From MGNI01 sp964353875 (GTDB taxonomy: Bacteria > Chloroflexota > Anaerolineae > Anaerolineales > E44-bin32): a DNA stretch of 10,607 nt. Every line of letters begins with the position of its first letter. Within the stretch, counting starts at the first letter, position 1. The position numbers and the translations under genes are program-made. Of the stretch, positions 1 to 6,944 are shown in pieces. The stretch lies in assembly GCA_964353875.1 (NCBI GenBank), contig CAYGXU010000114.1, positions 1-10,607 on the forward strand, read 5' to 3'. The notes below the pieces were generated by a model. The model was not told the DNA's origin and did no database searches. It worked only from the letters and a program-made list of their open reading frames with translations.

Positions 1-95
1 AATGGCACTCCTAGAGTGGATGTAGGGTTAGATCTCTATCTCGCTCATCGAAATCCATATCGATCCATGCTCCCATTTCTGTGGAATGCTATCAG

Positions 96-122
96 AAAAC
101 AAAAAGCCGCCTCATCAGCGGC
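96..122 (-). terminator. Rho-independent terminator of the membrane-protein operon
   Basis: On the minus strand a five-base-pair stem (GCCGC at 118-122 pairing with GCGGC at 106-110, loop of seven) is followed directly by TTTTTGTTTT (105 down to 96). It lies 25 bases past the stop codon of the small gene at 148-324, so it most likely ends that transcript and the operon upstream of it. The stem is short but the T-tract is good. Confidence 0.7.
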
Positions 123-147
123 AATGTCCAAATGTGCATATCCCAAG

Positions 148-324
148 TCAATCATCATTCTTATGCATTGGATTGGATTTGCTCTGTGAGGCTTCAGCAA
201 GCTCCGCGTGAAGGGCTGCCTTCTTTTCTGGGGGGTTTCGCTCCAAATTCACAAATGCAAATAAATCACCATTCCCCTCAATCGGTTTTAACTTCGGCTT
301 ATCAATTTTTCGATCTGCTGACAT
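148..324 (-). CDS. Small hypothetical protein, 58 aa, last gene of the membrane operon
   Basis: I do not recognise a family. The ATG at 324 is chosen because a GGGGG ribosome-binding site lies about seven bases upstream; an in-frame start further upstream (378) has no comparable site. The product is soluble and charged. It has a lysine-rich N-terminus (residues 5-13), a short hydrophobic patch LFAFVNL at 21-27, and a likely helix from about 32 to 46 (PEKKAALHAELAEAS). There is no signal peptide or membrane segment. It follows the five-helix membrane protein by 78 bases and is closed by a terminator, so it may be cotranscribed. The TGCCATAAT at 343-351 could also give it its own promoter. The strong ribosome site and the terminator argue that it is real. 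The AELAEAS stretch resembles the translation of a widespread dispersed repeat, so its C-terminus may be repeat-derived. Confidence 0.6.
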   Translation of the reverse strand: MSADRKIDKPKLKPIEGNGDLFAFVNLERNPPEKKAALHAELAEASQSKSNPMHKNDD

Positions 325-342
325 CTGAATTCCCCCACTTGA

Positions 343-351
343 ATTATGGCA
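343..351 (-). promoter_or_regulatory. Possible extended -10 promoter of the 58-aa gene
   Basis: On the minus strand TGCCATAAT fits an extended -10 element. A start site about seven bases downstream (near 336) would give a leader of about 12 bases that contains the GGGGG ribosome site. I see no good -35 box. Confidence 0.3.
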
Positions 352-402
352 GAGAAAGGGATTGCCTCGAGACAACACTATTTTTCCCCTTGATATTCAT
401 CA

Positions 403-2082
403 CTAATCCTTCCAAGAAGTCTTCAAATATACAAATCCCTCCGCCATCCTCTCAAACAACGAGCGATAGTCCTCAAAGCGTGTCTCACCTACCGAGAAAT
501 CCAGGTGGTAGCGGTAGGCCGCTCCAACGAAGATGGTTTCCACATGATGTGTCGTCGCAATCCGTCCCTGGATCGGTCGGTCAAAATCGTACTCAACGAT
601 ACCAACCGTCTCCTCACCGATCAATCCGGTCGTGCTTCTCACGTTGCGATACTCGGGCTGAATCCCCATGCTGGCGGCCAGATCGCGTGCGTACTCCTCA
701 GGTCCTTTGCCCTCAGCAAGATCATATACTCTCAACGTCAAGCTCGCGCACCCATTGGATTGCAGACATCTCTCCTCGAACACCACTTGCCTTTCGACGG
801 AGTCCCAGATGCCTGCTGACCAATTGCGCGGGTAGCGCGCGACGAAGAACGTTGCATCCTGAACGTAGCTTTGCATGGAGGCATCCATTTGGTCGACAGA
901 TCCCAAGACGATCGCTTGGTTAAGCGTCTTTTCTAAGGCACTTCGATCCAGTTCACCTGGGCCGATATCATTCAGGTTCGTTTCAGCCTGCAAGCCCCGT
1001 TCGGCTCGCCCCAGGCGCAATGATGAGAGCCTGCCCCCCGCGCCCAACACCAGGGTGACCCGCTCTCCATCCGAGGTTGTCCCAATGACCGTGTAAAGAC
1101 CTTGGCTCTCATGCGCGCGCCATGTGGCTTCATCGAATGATGGAGGAAGGTCGAAAACAACCGACGGTAACGCCGAATCGATGATCTGGGAAACATCCTC
1201 TCGCGCAACTTGATTCACCCGCCCCCCCTCGAAGTCTGTGTAATACAGACCATCCAAAATCCAGATCAGCTTATCTTGCTGGAAGCTTTCATTGGGGATG
1301 GTATGCAGATGAATTTGAATGAGGGCGTCCTCCCCCACGCGCGTGACGGTGTAATCCCGTATCAGGTCGCCATTGGTATTGGTAGCTTGAAAACGATACA
1401 TGATCCTCTCGGCTGAACTGGCAGCCTCCAAGGCCTGGTTGGCTTTCTGAGCTACACCGATGCCCAGACCATCCTTGAGGCGATCCACGCCCACACTGAA
1501 GTTTGAGTAGGGAGTGAGGAACGGTCCGAAGAAGATGATCAAAACCACCACGATTATCGCAAACAAAAGAAAGCTGACCACATTCGGTACAACCAGGCGA
1601 TGGTGCTCACCGAAGCTGTGGTAGATCAATGTCCCAGCCAGGTAGACTCCCACCAGGACGGCAATGTCCACAATGATCACATGAACGTAAACGGCTTCCT
1701 GGTTGAAGCCGATCAACACGCTTAAAAGAAAGACAACCGGAGCCATCACTGCCAGGATGATGGCGACAGAGACCATCAGGGTGAGCGGCACCAGCGCTAC
1801 CTGGGCGGGTCGTTCCTCACGACCCAGCAACCGATAAGCCACCCAGAAGATGGGCATTGTAAAGCCCATCCCTAAGAGGGCGATCAACCCTAACTTGGCG
1901 GCATCTTTAAGCGCAGTCTCCAGCCCTAAGCCTATCCCCATGGCAAAACCATACAGCCCAGCTCCGATGATAGAAAAGACCAGCGCCAGCAAGACAAATC
2001 CGATCAGGGGCCGCCCTTCTTGAATCCTGGAGACCAGGCCGCGTTGACGAAATATTCCGAAGATATCCGTAAAGATGTTCAT
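403..2082 (-). CDS. Five-helix membrane protein with large extracytoplasmic C-terminal domains (Yip1-like plus LppX/PsbP-like folds suspected)
   Basis: Function unknown. The ATG at 2082 overlaps the upstream stop codon as ATGA, a classic translational coupling, with GGAGG 11 bases before it. In-frame ATGs at 2100 and 2091 are worse placed. Of 559 residues, the first 190 hold five membrane segments (about 27-50, 64-87, 97-125, 130-155, 165-189), resembling the general layout of Yip1-type domains. Arginines at 12, 14, 20 and 24 suggest a cytoplasmic N-terminus, which places residues 190-559 outside. The region of about 220-365 is beta-rich (IWILDGLYYTDFEGG near 273-287) and is reminiscent of LolA/LppX-type lipoprotein folds. 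The region of about 405-550 has a YPRNW...VVFEE pattern (417-436) like PsbP/DUF1795 domains. Cysteines 439 and 445 could form a disulfide. The fold names are inferences from pattern only. It is the third gene of the operon and probably partners the large DUF2157-like protein. Confidence 0.85.
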   Translation of the reverse strand: MNIFTDIFGIFRQRGLVSRIQEGRPLIGFVLLALVFSIIGAGLYGFAMGIGLGLETALKDAAKLGLIALLGMGFTMPIFWVAYRLLGREERPAQVALVPLTLMVSVAIILAVMAPVVFLLSVLIGFNQEAVYVHVIIVDIAVLVGVYLAGTLIYHSFGEHHRLVVPNVVSFLLFAIIVVVLIIFFGPFLTPYSNFSVGVDRLKDGLGIGVAQKANQALEAASSAERIMYRFQATNTNGDLIRDYTVTRVGEDALIQIHLHTIPNESFQQDKLIWILDGLYYTDFEGGRVNQVAREDVSQIIDSALPSVVFDLPPSFDEATWRAHESQGLYTVIGTTSDGERVTLVLGAGGRLSSLRLGRAERGLQAETNLNDIGPGELDRSALEKTLNQAIVLGSVDQMDASMQSYVQDATFFVARYPRNWSAGIWDSVERQVVFEERCLQSNGCASLTLRVYDLAEGKGPEEYARDLAASMGIQPEYRNVRSTTGLIGEETVGIVEYDFDRPIQGRIATTHHVETIFVGAAYRYHLDFSVGETRFEDYRSLFERMAEGFVYLKTSWKD

Positions 2083-4949
2083 GGCTCCCATCGCCTCCAT
2101 TCCTCGGTTATTTGCTTACGCATCGTCAGTATCTGTTCACGTTTGAAAAGCGCTGCTAAACCTGCGCCGAGTAACAAGCTGCCTGTCAGCCCAAGTTGCA
2201 CCCAACGGGGGAACTCGGCAAAGGCGGGAATGAACTGGGCAAAAGCATCCGCGATCAGCGCCAAGGCGCTCCAGCGCATATACCCGCGCGAGCGCGTTCT
2301 GTAACCCCACCCCATGGCAACCAGGCTTTCAATGCCTAAAAGAATCGCATAGGGATACTCCCCTCGCGGGAGGGACTGCAAGAATGCGGAACCCATGAGA
2401 ATCAGCAAGCCCGCTGCTGTCGCAATTTGATAGGTTGTAACCCTTCCTCGCCTGTGTTCGTTCCAGCCGATCCCAAGCAGCATGATCCCAGCCGGAAGGA
2501 CATAGGCTTGCGCTTCCTCGACCTCGAAATGCAGCAGCAATGCCCACAAGGCCACGACAAGGGCGGCCAATCCCAGATAAAAGAGGAGCAATTTCATCCT
2601 GATGGTTCCGTCCGTTGCGAGGACGATCCCAGCAATGGCGAAGGTGACCGCCGCCAGCAGAGGATCGAAAATCGCTACCGAACCCAGCAGAGGGATGATC
2701 AACAAGCCCAAACCGGTATGACGCAGGGGCGTACCATACAGATCACGATAGGGCGGCTGCACCCATGCCCATGAGATGAAGACGAAGAGGGTGCACAAAG
2801 CCGCCGCGAAAAAGGGCCAAATATCCCACGTTGCTCCGCCCACCTCGGCGACCAGATAAAAATGGCCAATGAAGAGGATAGCCGCGCCGAGGTAGCTCAG
2901 GATCGGCGGCAATGAATGCCCTTTGAAGTTCTCTTGCTCAAACCAGGTGAACGCGAAGAACAGAGCCGCCAGCCAGGCCGATAGGCCAGCCGCAAGATAG
3001 CCACCTTCGATCAAGGCCGCGAAATAGGCGCTGACCAAATCGAGGGCGCCAAACAGATAGAGAGCCCAATGCCAATCCTTTTGGACGGTACGCTTTATGC
3101 CAAGCCCAGCAAAGAGGAAAACGGCACCCAATATGGCAAAGGAAAGGATCACCGGATCGCTCAGGGCTAGGGCGCCGCCAAGTAGCTGCCTATGCACAGC
3201 AAGAAGGATCAGGTTAATGCTTGCAAGGGCAGGAAGCAGCAGCCAGGTCCATCCAAGCCAGAATGCCGCCAAAACATAGAGCACCGCGATCCAACTGAAG
3301 ACCAGGCTGGCGATTAGCGGATCTCCCCAAGTCATTATCCCTGTGAGGATAGTGAGGAAGGCTGCGGCGGTGAGGAAAGGACCGCCCAGGCTGAGTTTCC
3401 GCCGACCGAGGACAAAACCTACGGCGGTGTAATTCATCCCCAGGACCCCCATTAATAATCCCTGCTGGACCAGCCTCTCCTCGAACATGGAGATATAGAG
3501 GAAAACCGGCAGCATCAACAACCAGGTTGCAGCATACACCCAGCGATAGTCATGATGGATGGCGGCGGAAATGGCCAGCAATGCCACATCGCCTAAGAGG
3601 ATCAAGGCGGCATCCGCTTTATCCGGCGCTGCCTGAACCGTCACAACGATTGCGACGATATAGCTTGTGATATAAAAAGGCCATGCACCACTCTTGCTCC
3701 CTTCCCGTCTTTCCAGGAGAAATCCAATCCCCAGATAAGTTAACGAAAGGATCATTAATGTCAGGCCAATGGCGCTGTCCTCCCAATCCGATTCGATCAT
3801 GACCAGGCTAAGGGCCAAGGGGAAAAGCAGCGCGGCGACCCAACGCGTGGGTTTCCAATGAAAGGCAACATCATTCAAGACATAAAACAGCACTCCGAAA
3901 CCTAAAGCGGAAAGGGGCAGCCAAGGGCTACCCTGGTCACAAGAATGACAACCCGACTCAGCCAACCAGCCTCCCATGGAAAACACGATGACCAATGGCA
4001 TCAGGATATGCGACAAGATCTGCATCGGCCGCAGCGTGAACTCCGCCCATGGGGTCCCCTCCAGGACCCATCCGAAGCTGATGATCAGGCATGCCAGTAG
4101 CGCGGCCGCCGGCAGGAAGGCGAACTCCGGAGCCGAGGCCACTACCAGGCCCGCCGCCAGCGTGCTGCCCAACGCCGCCAGGCTGAGGTAGGTGAATAGA
4201 TCGCCCTTTGTCCATTTGGCAGTCAATCCATAGACCAGCAGGCAAAGCGGCGAGGCGATTAACCACATGACATCATCACTCAGGCCCTTCGGCCCTAGCA
4301 CATAAATCTGCAGCACGCCGAAGTTCAATCCCAGAAATCCAGAAGCCACACCCAGGAGCGCGATTCCGCCCAAGCGGTAGGCCGGACGGCGGAAGAGATG
4401 GTAGCCGCCCAGATACATCAATCCTGTAATCAGCAGAGTGATGGCGAATTTGCCCGGCCCCGGGATACGAGTCCAATTCACCCCAATGAAGATCAAGCCC
4501 GCCAGTACAAGCAGAATGGCGCCGGTGTACAAGGCGATTTTGATGTTGCGATCGCTCAAGAGCCAGCGGTCGAATGGGATCGCCTCACGTGCCGGTTTCG
4601 CGCGCGCCGGTTCTGGGGCTTTAACAGGTTCTGCCCTTCTGCCTGGAGGGGTAGTAGGCACTGGGATGGGCTCACGTGGAGCCTCGGGTTCAGGAATGGT
4701 CTCGCCCGTCACAACAGGCTCTTCTTCAATTGCCGGCGGAGCCTGCCGCAGTAAACGCGCCTTCAGCGCTGAAAGCGCATCAATATAAGGCGCCCTGCGC
4801 CCTTCGGAGATGTCCCAATCCTTCGTCTCCTCGATCAGGAATTCCAATTGCCGTAACGTCAATAGATCCTGGCTGGCGTAGGCTTCCCCGCATTGGGGAC
4901 AAACCTTCACGCGCACCTTTTCCTGTGCTCCACAATGAGGGCAATGCAT
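2079..4949 (-). CDS. Giant polytopic membrane protein with N-terminal zinc ribbon (DUF2157-like)
   Basis: This gene encodes 956 residues of unknown function. The start at 4949 has AGGAG six bases upstream. An ATG 18 bases earlier overlaps the previous stop as ATGA but has a poorer site. Residues 3-20 form a zinc ribbon: cysteines 3, 6, 17 and 20 as CPHC-x10-CPQC. A charged helical stretch (about 28-70) and a Pro/Glu/Ala-rich linker (about 71-125) follow. From about 137 to the end I count 28-30 hydrophobic helices in near-unbroken succession. The first block (LLSDRNIKIALYTGAILLVL onward, 130-230) resembles the DUF2157 predicted membrane domain. The length far exceeds a single DUF2157 domain, so the repeated helix pattern suggests internal duplication. 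The zinc ribbon and linker should be cytoplasmic. Its neighbours are a DUF4870-like protein 14 bases upstream and the five-helix protein overlapping downstream, so the three are probably made together. No catalytic motif is visible. Confidence 0.9.
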   Translation of the reverse strand: MHCPHCGAQEKVRVKVCPQCGEAYASQDLLTLRQLEFLIEETKDWDISEGRRAPYIDALSALKARLLRQAPPAIEEEPVVTGETIPEPEAPREPIPVPTTPPGRRAEPVKAPEPARAKPAREAIPFDRWLLSDRNIKIALYTGAILLVLAGLIFIGVNWTRIPGPGKFAITLLITGLMYLGGYHLFRRPAYRLGGIALLGVASGFLGLNFGVLQIYVLGPKGLSDDVMWLIASPLCLLVYGLTAKWTKGDLFTYLSLAALGSTLAAGLVVASAPEFAFLPAAALLACLIISFGWVLEGTPWAEFTLRPMQILSHILMPLVIVFSMGGWLAESGCHSCDQGSPWLPLSALGFGVLFYVLNDVAFHWKPTRWVAALLFPLALSLVMIESDWEDSAIGLTLMILSLTYLGIGFLLERREGSKSGAWPFYITSYIVAIVVTVQAAPDKADAALILLGDVALLAISAAIHHDYRWVYAATWLLMLPVFLYISMFEERLVQQGLLMGVLGMNYTAVGFVLGRRKLSLGGPFLTAAAFLTILTGIMTWGDPLIASLVFSWIAVLYVLAAFWLGWTWLLLPALASINLILLAVHRQLLGGALALSDPVILSFAILGAVFLFAGLGIKRTVQKDWHWALYLFGALDLVSAYFAALIEGGYLAAGLSAWLAALFFAFTWFEQENFKGHSLPPILSYLGAAILFIGHFYLVAEVGGATWDIWPFFAAALCTLFVFISWAWVQPPYRDLYGTPLRHTGLGLLIIPLLGSVAIFDPLLAAVTFAIAGIVLATDGTIRMKLLLFYLGLAALVVALWALLLHFEVEEAQAYVLPAGIMLLGIGWNEHRRGRVTTYQIATAAGLLILMGSAFLQSLPRGEYPYAILLGIESLVAMGWGYRTRSRGYMRWSALALIADAFAQFIPAFAEFPRWVQLGLTGSLLLGAGLAALFKREQILTMRKQITEEWRRWEP

Positions 4950-4963
4950 GCTGATCTCCTCTC

Positions 4964-5569
4964 TCATAATTGCTCGATCATGCCGAGTCGCTCCAGCGCC
5001 TGAAGCGCCTGGGCGCGATCTTGAGGATCTGTGCTGAAACGAATGGTCTCCATCCATGCCTGTATATTGGTCTCCTCCGGCGAGCATATATCCCCCCGGG
5101 TCGGTTCTAATGGCTGTTTTTCTTTGCTGCCAAACCGCTCCATCAATGTGCACTTGCCCCTATTTGCTTCGAGCTGACCCCATAACGTCCCGAAGAACCA
5201 GACAACGAGAAGAAAGGGAATTGCCAGCAGGGTTCCGGTATCCAAATCGGAAATCAATCCAGCAAAGAGCGGGATTGCCGTACGGATAAGAGCCAGAGAC
5301 AGTGCCTGGAACCCATGCCAACGGATAAATCGGTCGTCATCATAAATTGGAATGAGCAAGATGAGATGCCAAAGCGCTGATCCCAACACTGCGAAAAGAA
5401 AGCATAGGAGTTCCGAAGCAAATCGATATGACCAATTCGCGCTGATGAGGAAAACAATAATTAGTGTTGGAATCGTCAGGAGCGGCGATAACCACAGCCA
5501 GAAGTACCAATTGCGCGCGATCTTCCTCTCCTCGGACGTAACGTTCCTTTGAAATCTTGTCTCTATCAT
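4964..5569 (-). CDS. Four-helix membrane protein, DUF4870-like, first gene of operon
   Basis: Encodes 201 residues from the ATG at 5569, chosen because GGAG lies six bases upstream. A GTG at 5590 with AGGA four bases upstream is the alternative and would add seven residues. Membrane segments lie at about 20-43, 50-75, 86-108 and 112-134. The stretch DDDRFIRWHGFQALSLAL (77-94) recalls the DUF4870/Tic20-like pattern, in which a charged loop followed by F-H-x-x-QA opens the next helix. The family link is inference. A 65-residue soluble tail follows, with a likely amphipathic helix near the end (RAQALQALERLGMIEQL, 185-201). The gene ends 14 bases before the zinc-ribbon membrane protein, so the two are cotranscribed. 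Molecular role unknown. Confidence 0.85.
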   Translation of the reverse strand: MIETRFQRNVTSEERKIARNWYFWLWLSPLLTIPTLIIVFLISANWSYRFASELLCFLFAVLGSALWHLILLIPIYDDDRFIRWHGFQALSLALIRTAIPLFAGLISDLDTGTLLAIPFLLVVWFFGTLWGQLEANRGKCTLMERFGSKEKQPLEPTRGDICSPEETNIQAWMETIRFSTDPQDRAQALQALERLGMIEQL

Positions 5570-5655
5570 ATGCATCTCCAGACCCAACACAATTTCCTAA
5601 TTTCTCAGGGGAAGAGAACCGCATCGATGTCCATCAGCTCTATTGATTTTGCCCC

Positions 5656-5664
5656 AATATAGCA
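5656..5664 (-). promoter_or_regulatory. Candidate extended -10 promoter for the membrane-protein operon
   Basis: The minus strand reads TGCTATATT, an extended -10 element (TGn plus TATATT). It lies about 87 bases upstream of the preferred start at 5569 and faces the operon. No convincing -35 box is seen 16-18 bases further upstream, which fits an extended -10 type. The predicted leader would be about 80 bases. Confidence 0.35.
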
Positions 5665-5718
5665 GAAAGGTGTTATCGGAGTGTATGGGGAAGCGTTATT
5701 AAATCCAATATTAAACTC

Positions 5719-6099
5719 ATGGGAAGCCTGAACGCAATCCCTCAGCATCTCAGTTATCTCGTTATCTGGAGAACGATGGCTCGAGCTTGTCATCCGGCCG
5801 TTCTACACCAAATCCAGAACGTGATCCGAGAAGCGCATGCCGCTGGCATTCGGGCTGCCGTCTGTGGCGAGATGGCTGCCGACCCCGAGGCGATCCCCAT
5901 CCTGCTTGGCATGGGGCTGGATGAATTGAGCATGTCTCCAAACAGGATCCCGGGCGCCAAAGCGCTCATTCGATCCTGGTCGTTTCAAGCAGGTCAGGCT
6001 TTGGTAGACGAGGTCCTTAAAATGGACTCGCCAGATCAGGTCCGTCGAAGGGTGCGCAGCGCTTCAGATAAACAAAGAGCTTCAACCGGTGGGGTTTGA
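5719..6099 (+). pseudogene. ptsI: C-terminal remnant of PTS Enzyme I (phosphoenolpyruvate-protein phosphotransferase)
   Basis: Enzyme I transfers phosphate from PEP to HPr and is normally about 570 residues. Only the last part is here, 126 codons at most. From about codon 24 the match is clear: HPAVL (25-29), AAVCGEMAADPEAIPILLGM (46-65) and LDELSMSP (67-74), followed by the family's usual C-terminal helices. Cysteine 49 corresponds to the active-site cysteine of the PEP-binding barrel (Cys502 in E. coli), and the distance from it to the end fits the family. Codons 1-23 may be a decayed version of the preceding barrel strand. The HPr-binding domain, the phosphohistidine domain and most of the barrel are absent, and no ribosome site precedes the ATG at 5719. 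I therefore read it as a truncated, non-functional remnant. No other PTS gene is nearby. Confidence 0.75.
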
Positions 6100-6252
6100 A
6101 ACGCGGCCTTCATCTTTGCATCGCGGGGACTTCCAGCGAAGTTTAGCTCCAGACCGATAAATATTATTGGCAATAAGGGAAGGGTAAGTGTCATCAACAC
6201 AACATGCAATTCAATGCGCGTTTCACTCCGGAATAGACTATGTAGATATCCT

Positions 6253-6270
6253 CATAATGCTAGTATAATG
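6253..6270 (+). promoter_or_regulatory. Toxin-antitoxin promoter -10 box within an imperfect dyad (candidate operator)
   Basis: CATAATGCTAGTATAATG is an imperfect inverted repeat centred on CTAG, with seven of nine base pairs matching. It contains a perfect TATAAT at 6264-6269. That box ends six bases before the antitoxin ATG, so transcription should begin at or next to the start codon. Ribbon-helix-helix antitoxins commonly repress their own operon by binding such dyads, so this is a plausible autoregulatory site. No clear -35 box is seen. Confidence 0.5.
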
Positions 6271-6275
6271 GTGGT

Positions 6276-6509
6276 ATGAAAATAAAGACATCTGTCACAC
6301 TATCTGAAGAATTGATCAAAGAAGTTGATCAGCACGCGAAACAATTCAGCAAGAATCGCTCCGACTTCATTGAGAAGGCGGTTTGGGCATTTATCAGACA
6401 GCTGATCCGCGACGAGCTAAATGCAAGAGACCTGGAAATCATCAATCGGCGCGCAGACTACCTCAACGAAGAAGCCAGCGATGTGCTCTCTTACCAGGTC
6501 CCTCTATGA
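6276..6509 (+). CDS. Ribbon-helix-helix antitoxin of a MazEF-type module
   Basis: Encodes 77 residues. The N-terminus, MKIKTSVTLSEELIKEVDQH, has the beta strand (residues 2-8) and first helix of a CopG/MetJ-type ribbon-helix-helix DNA-binding domain. The second helix follows at about 27-44 (RSDFIEKAVWAFIRQLI). The C-terminal third (about 48-77, ending LSYQVPL) is the region that in this family wraps around and blocks the toxin. The stop codon overlaps the toxin start as ATGA, so the two are translationally coupled. There is no ordinary ribosome site apart from GGTGG directly before the ATG. With a TATAAT only six bases upstream, this suggests a leaderless mRNA. By family it should neutralise the downstream MazF and repress its own promoter. 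The family call is firm. The exact subfamily is not assigned. Confidence 0.88.
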   Translation: MKIKTSVTLSEELIKEVDQHAKQFSKNRSDFIEKAVWAFIRQLIRDELNARDLEIINRRADYLNEEASDVLSYQVPL

Positions 6510-6835
6510 AACGCGGGGAAATGTATCGAGTCGCACACCCCTCAGTGCGGGATCCCAAAAAACAGCGCGTTTTTGTGATCGTAAGTCGGCAGGTGCTCAT
6601 CGATTCGCGTTTCTCTACTGTAATTTGCGCCCCCGTTTACACAACCTATGATGGCTTGGCAACGCAAGTACCCGTCGGACCAGATGAAGGCTTGAAGCAC
6701 GAGAGCAGCATTCACTGCGATGAACTGGTAAGCCTGACGAAATCCGTCTTGACCAGTTATGTGGCCACACTCCCTCCGCCCAAGTTGAAGGCATTGAATC
6801 AGGCGCTGCGAATCGCTCTTGACTTAGTAGATTGA
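6506..6835 (+). CDS. MazF/PemK-family endoribonuclease toxin
   Basis: Encodes 109 residues, the usual size of MazF toxins, which cleave mRNA at short sequence motifs. The ATG at 6506 overlaps the antitoxin stop by four bases; only a weak AGG lies upstream, fitting coupled translation. Family landmarks are KRGEMYRV at 2-9 (first strand), QRVFVIVSRQVL at 20-31 (matching the RPVLVVSN-type strand, with Arg21 where the catalytic arginine of Bacillus MazF falls), VICAPVYTT at 39-47, VPVGPDEGLKHESSIHCDEL at 55-74, and a final helix that starts PPKLKAL (91-97). This is the subtype with CAPVY and CDELVSL in place of the more usual CPIT and D-Q-x-R-x-V motifs. No frameshift or truncation is visible, so it should be active. 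Its target sequence cannot be read from the protein. Confidence 0.92.
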   Translation: MKRGEMYRVAHPSVRDPKKQRVFVIVSRQVLIDSRFSTVICAPVYTTYDGLATQVPVGPDEGLKHESSIHCDELVSLTKSVLTSYVATLPPPKLKALNQALRIALDLVD

Positions 6836-6845
6836 CCGGCAGTCT

Positions 6846-6878
6846 TTCGGTTGGTAGAAAACCAATCTAGCCACCGAA
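6846..6878. other. Bulged hairpin after the toxin gene
   Basis: TTGGT (6851-6855) pairs with ACCAA (6861-6865) around the loop AGAAA. Just outside, TTCGG (6846-6850) can pair with CCGAA (6874-6878) across an eight-base bulge. No T-tract follows on the plus strand, so this is not a standard terminator. It may help 3' end formation or stability of the toxin mRNA. Confidence 0.3.
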
Positions 6879-6922
6879 CAACAGATCGCGGTAGTCACTG
6901 AAACTTGAGGAAATCTATTCGT

Positions 6923-6936
6923 TTGGGATTCCCCAA
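6923..6936. terminator. Weak hairpin between convergent genes
   Basis: TTGGG and CCCAA form a five-pair stem with a four-base loop between the stop codons of the MazF gene and the GH127 gene. There is no run of T on either side, so a termination role is only suggested by position. Confidence 0.25.
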
Positions 6937-6944
6937 GGTCAAAA

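Noticed and set aside
1..189. Plus-strand frame open from the left edge (reading NGTPRVDVGLDLYLAHRNPY onward)
   Set aside because: It runs through the terminator hairpin and into the supported minus-strand gene at 148-324, has no recognisable motif, and its length is within chance.
81..923. Plus-strand reading frame of 280 codons
   Set aside because: Antisense to the small gene and to the five-helix membrane protein; the translation is Ser/Pro/Arg-rich low-quality protein with no domain and no ribosome site.
5605..5793. Minus-strand 62-codon frame upstream of the membrane operon
   Set aside because: No ribosome site, no recognisable motif, overlaps the ptsI remnant antisense and covers the candidate operon promoter; probably chance.
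6164..6176. Short palindrome TTATTGGCAATAA upstream of the antitoxin
   Set aside because: It lies about 100 bases from the promoter, is AT-rich and stands alone; such a short palindrome is expected by chance.
6383..6505. N-terminal extension of the MazF frame
   Set aside because: It overlaps most of the antitoxin; MazF homology begins at the ATG at 6506, which is coupled to the antitoxin stop.
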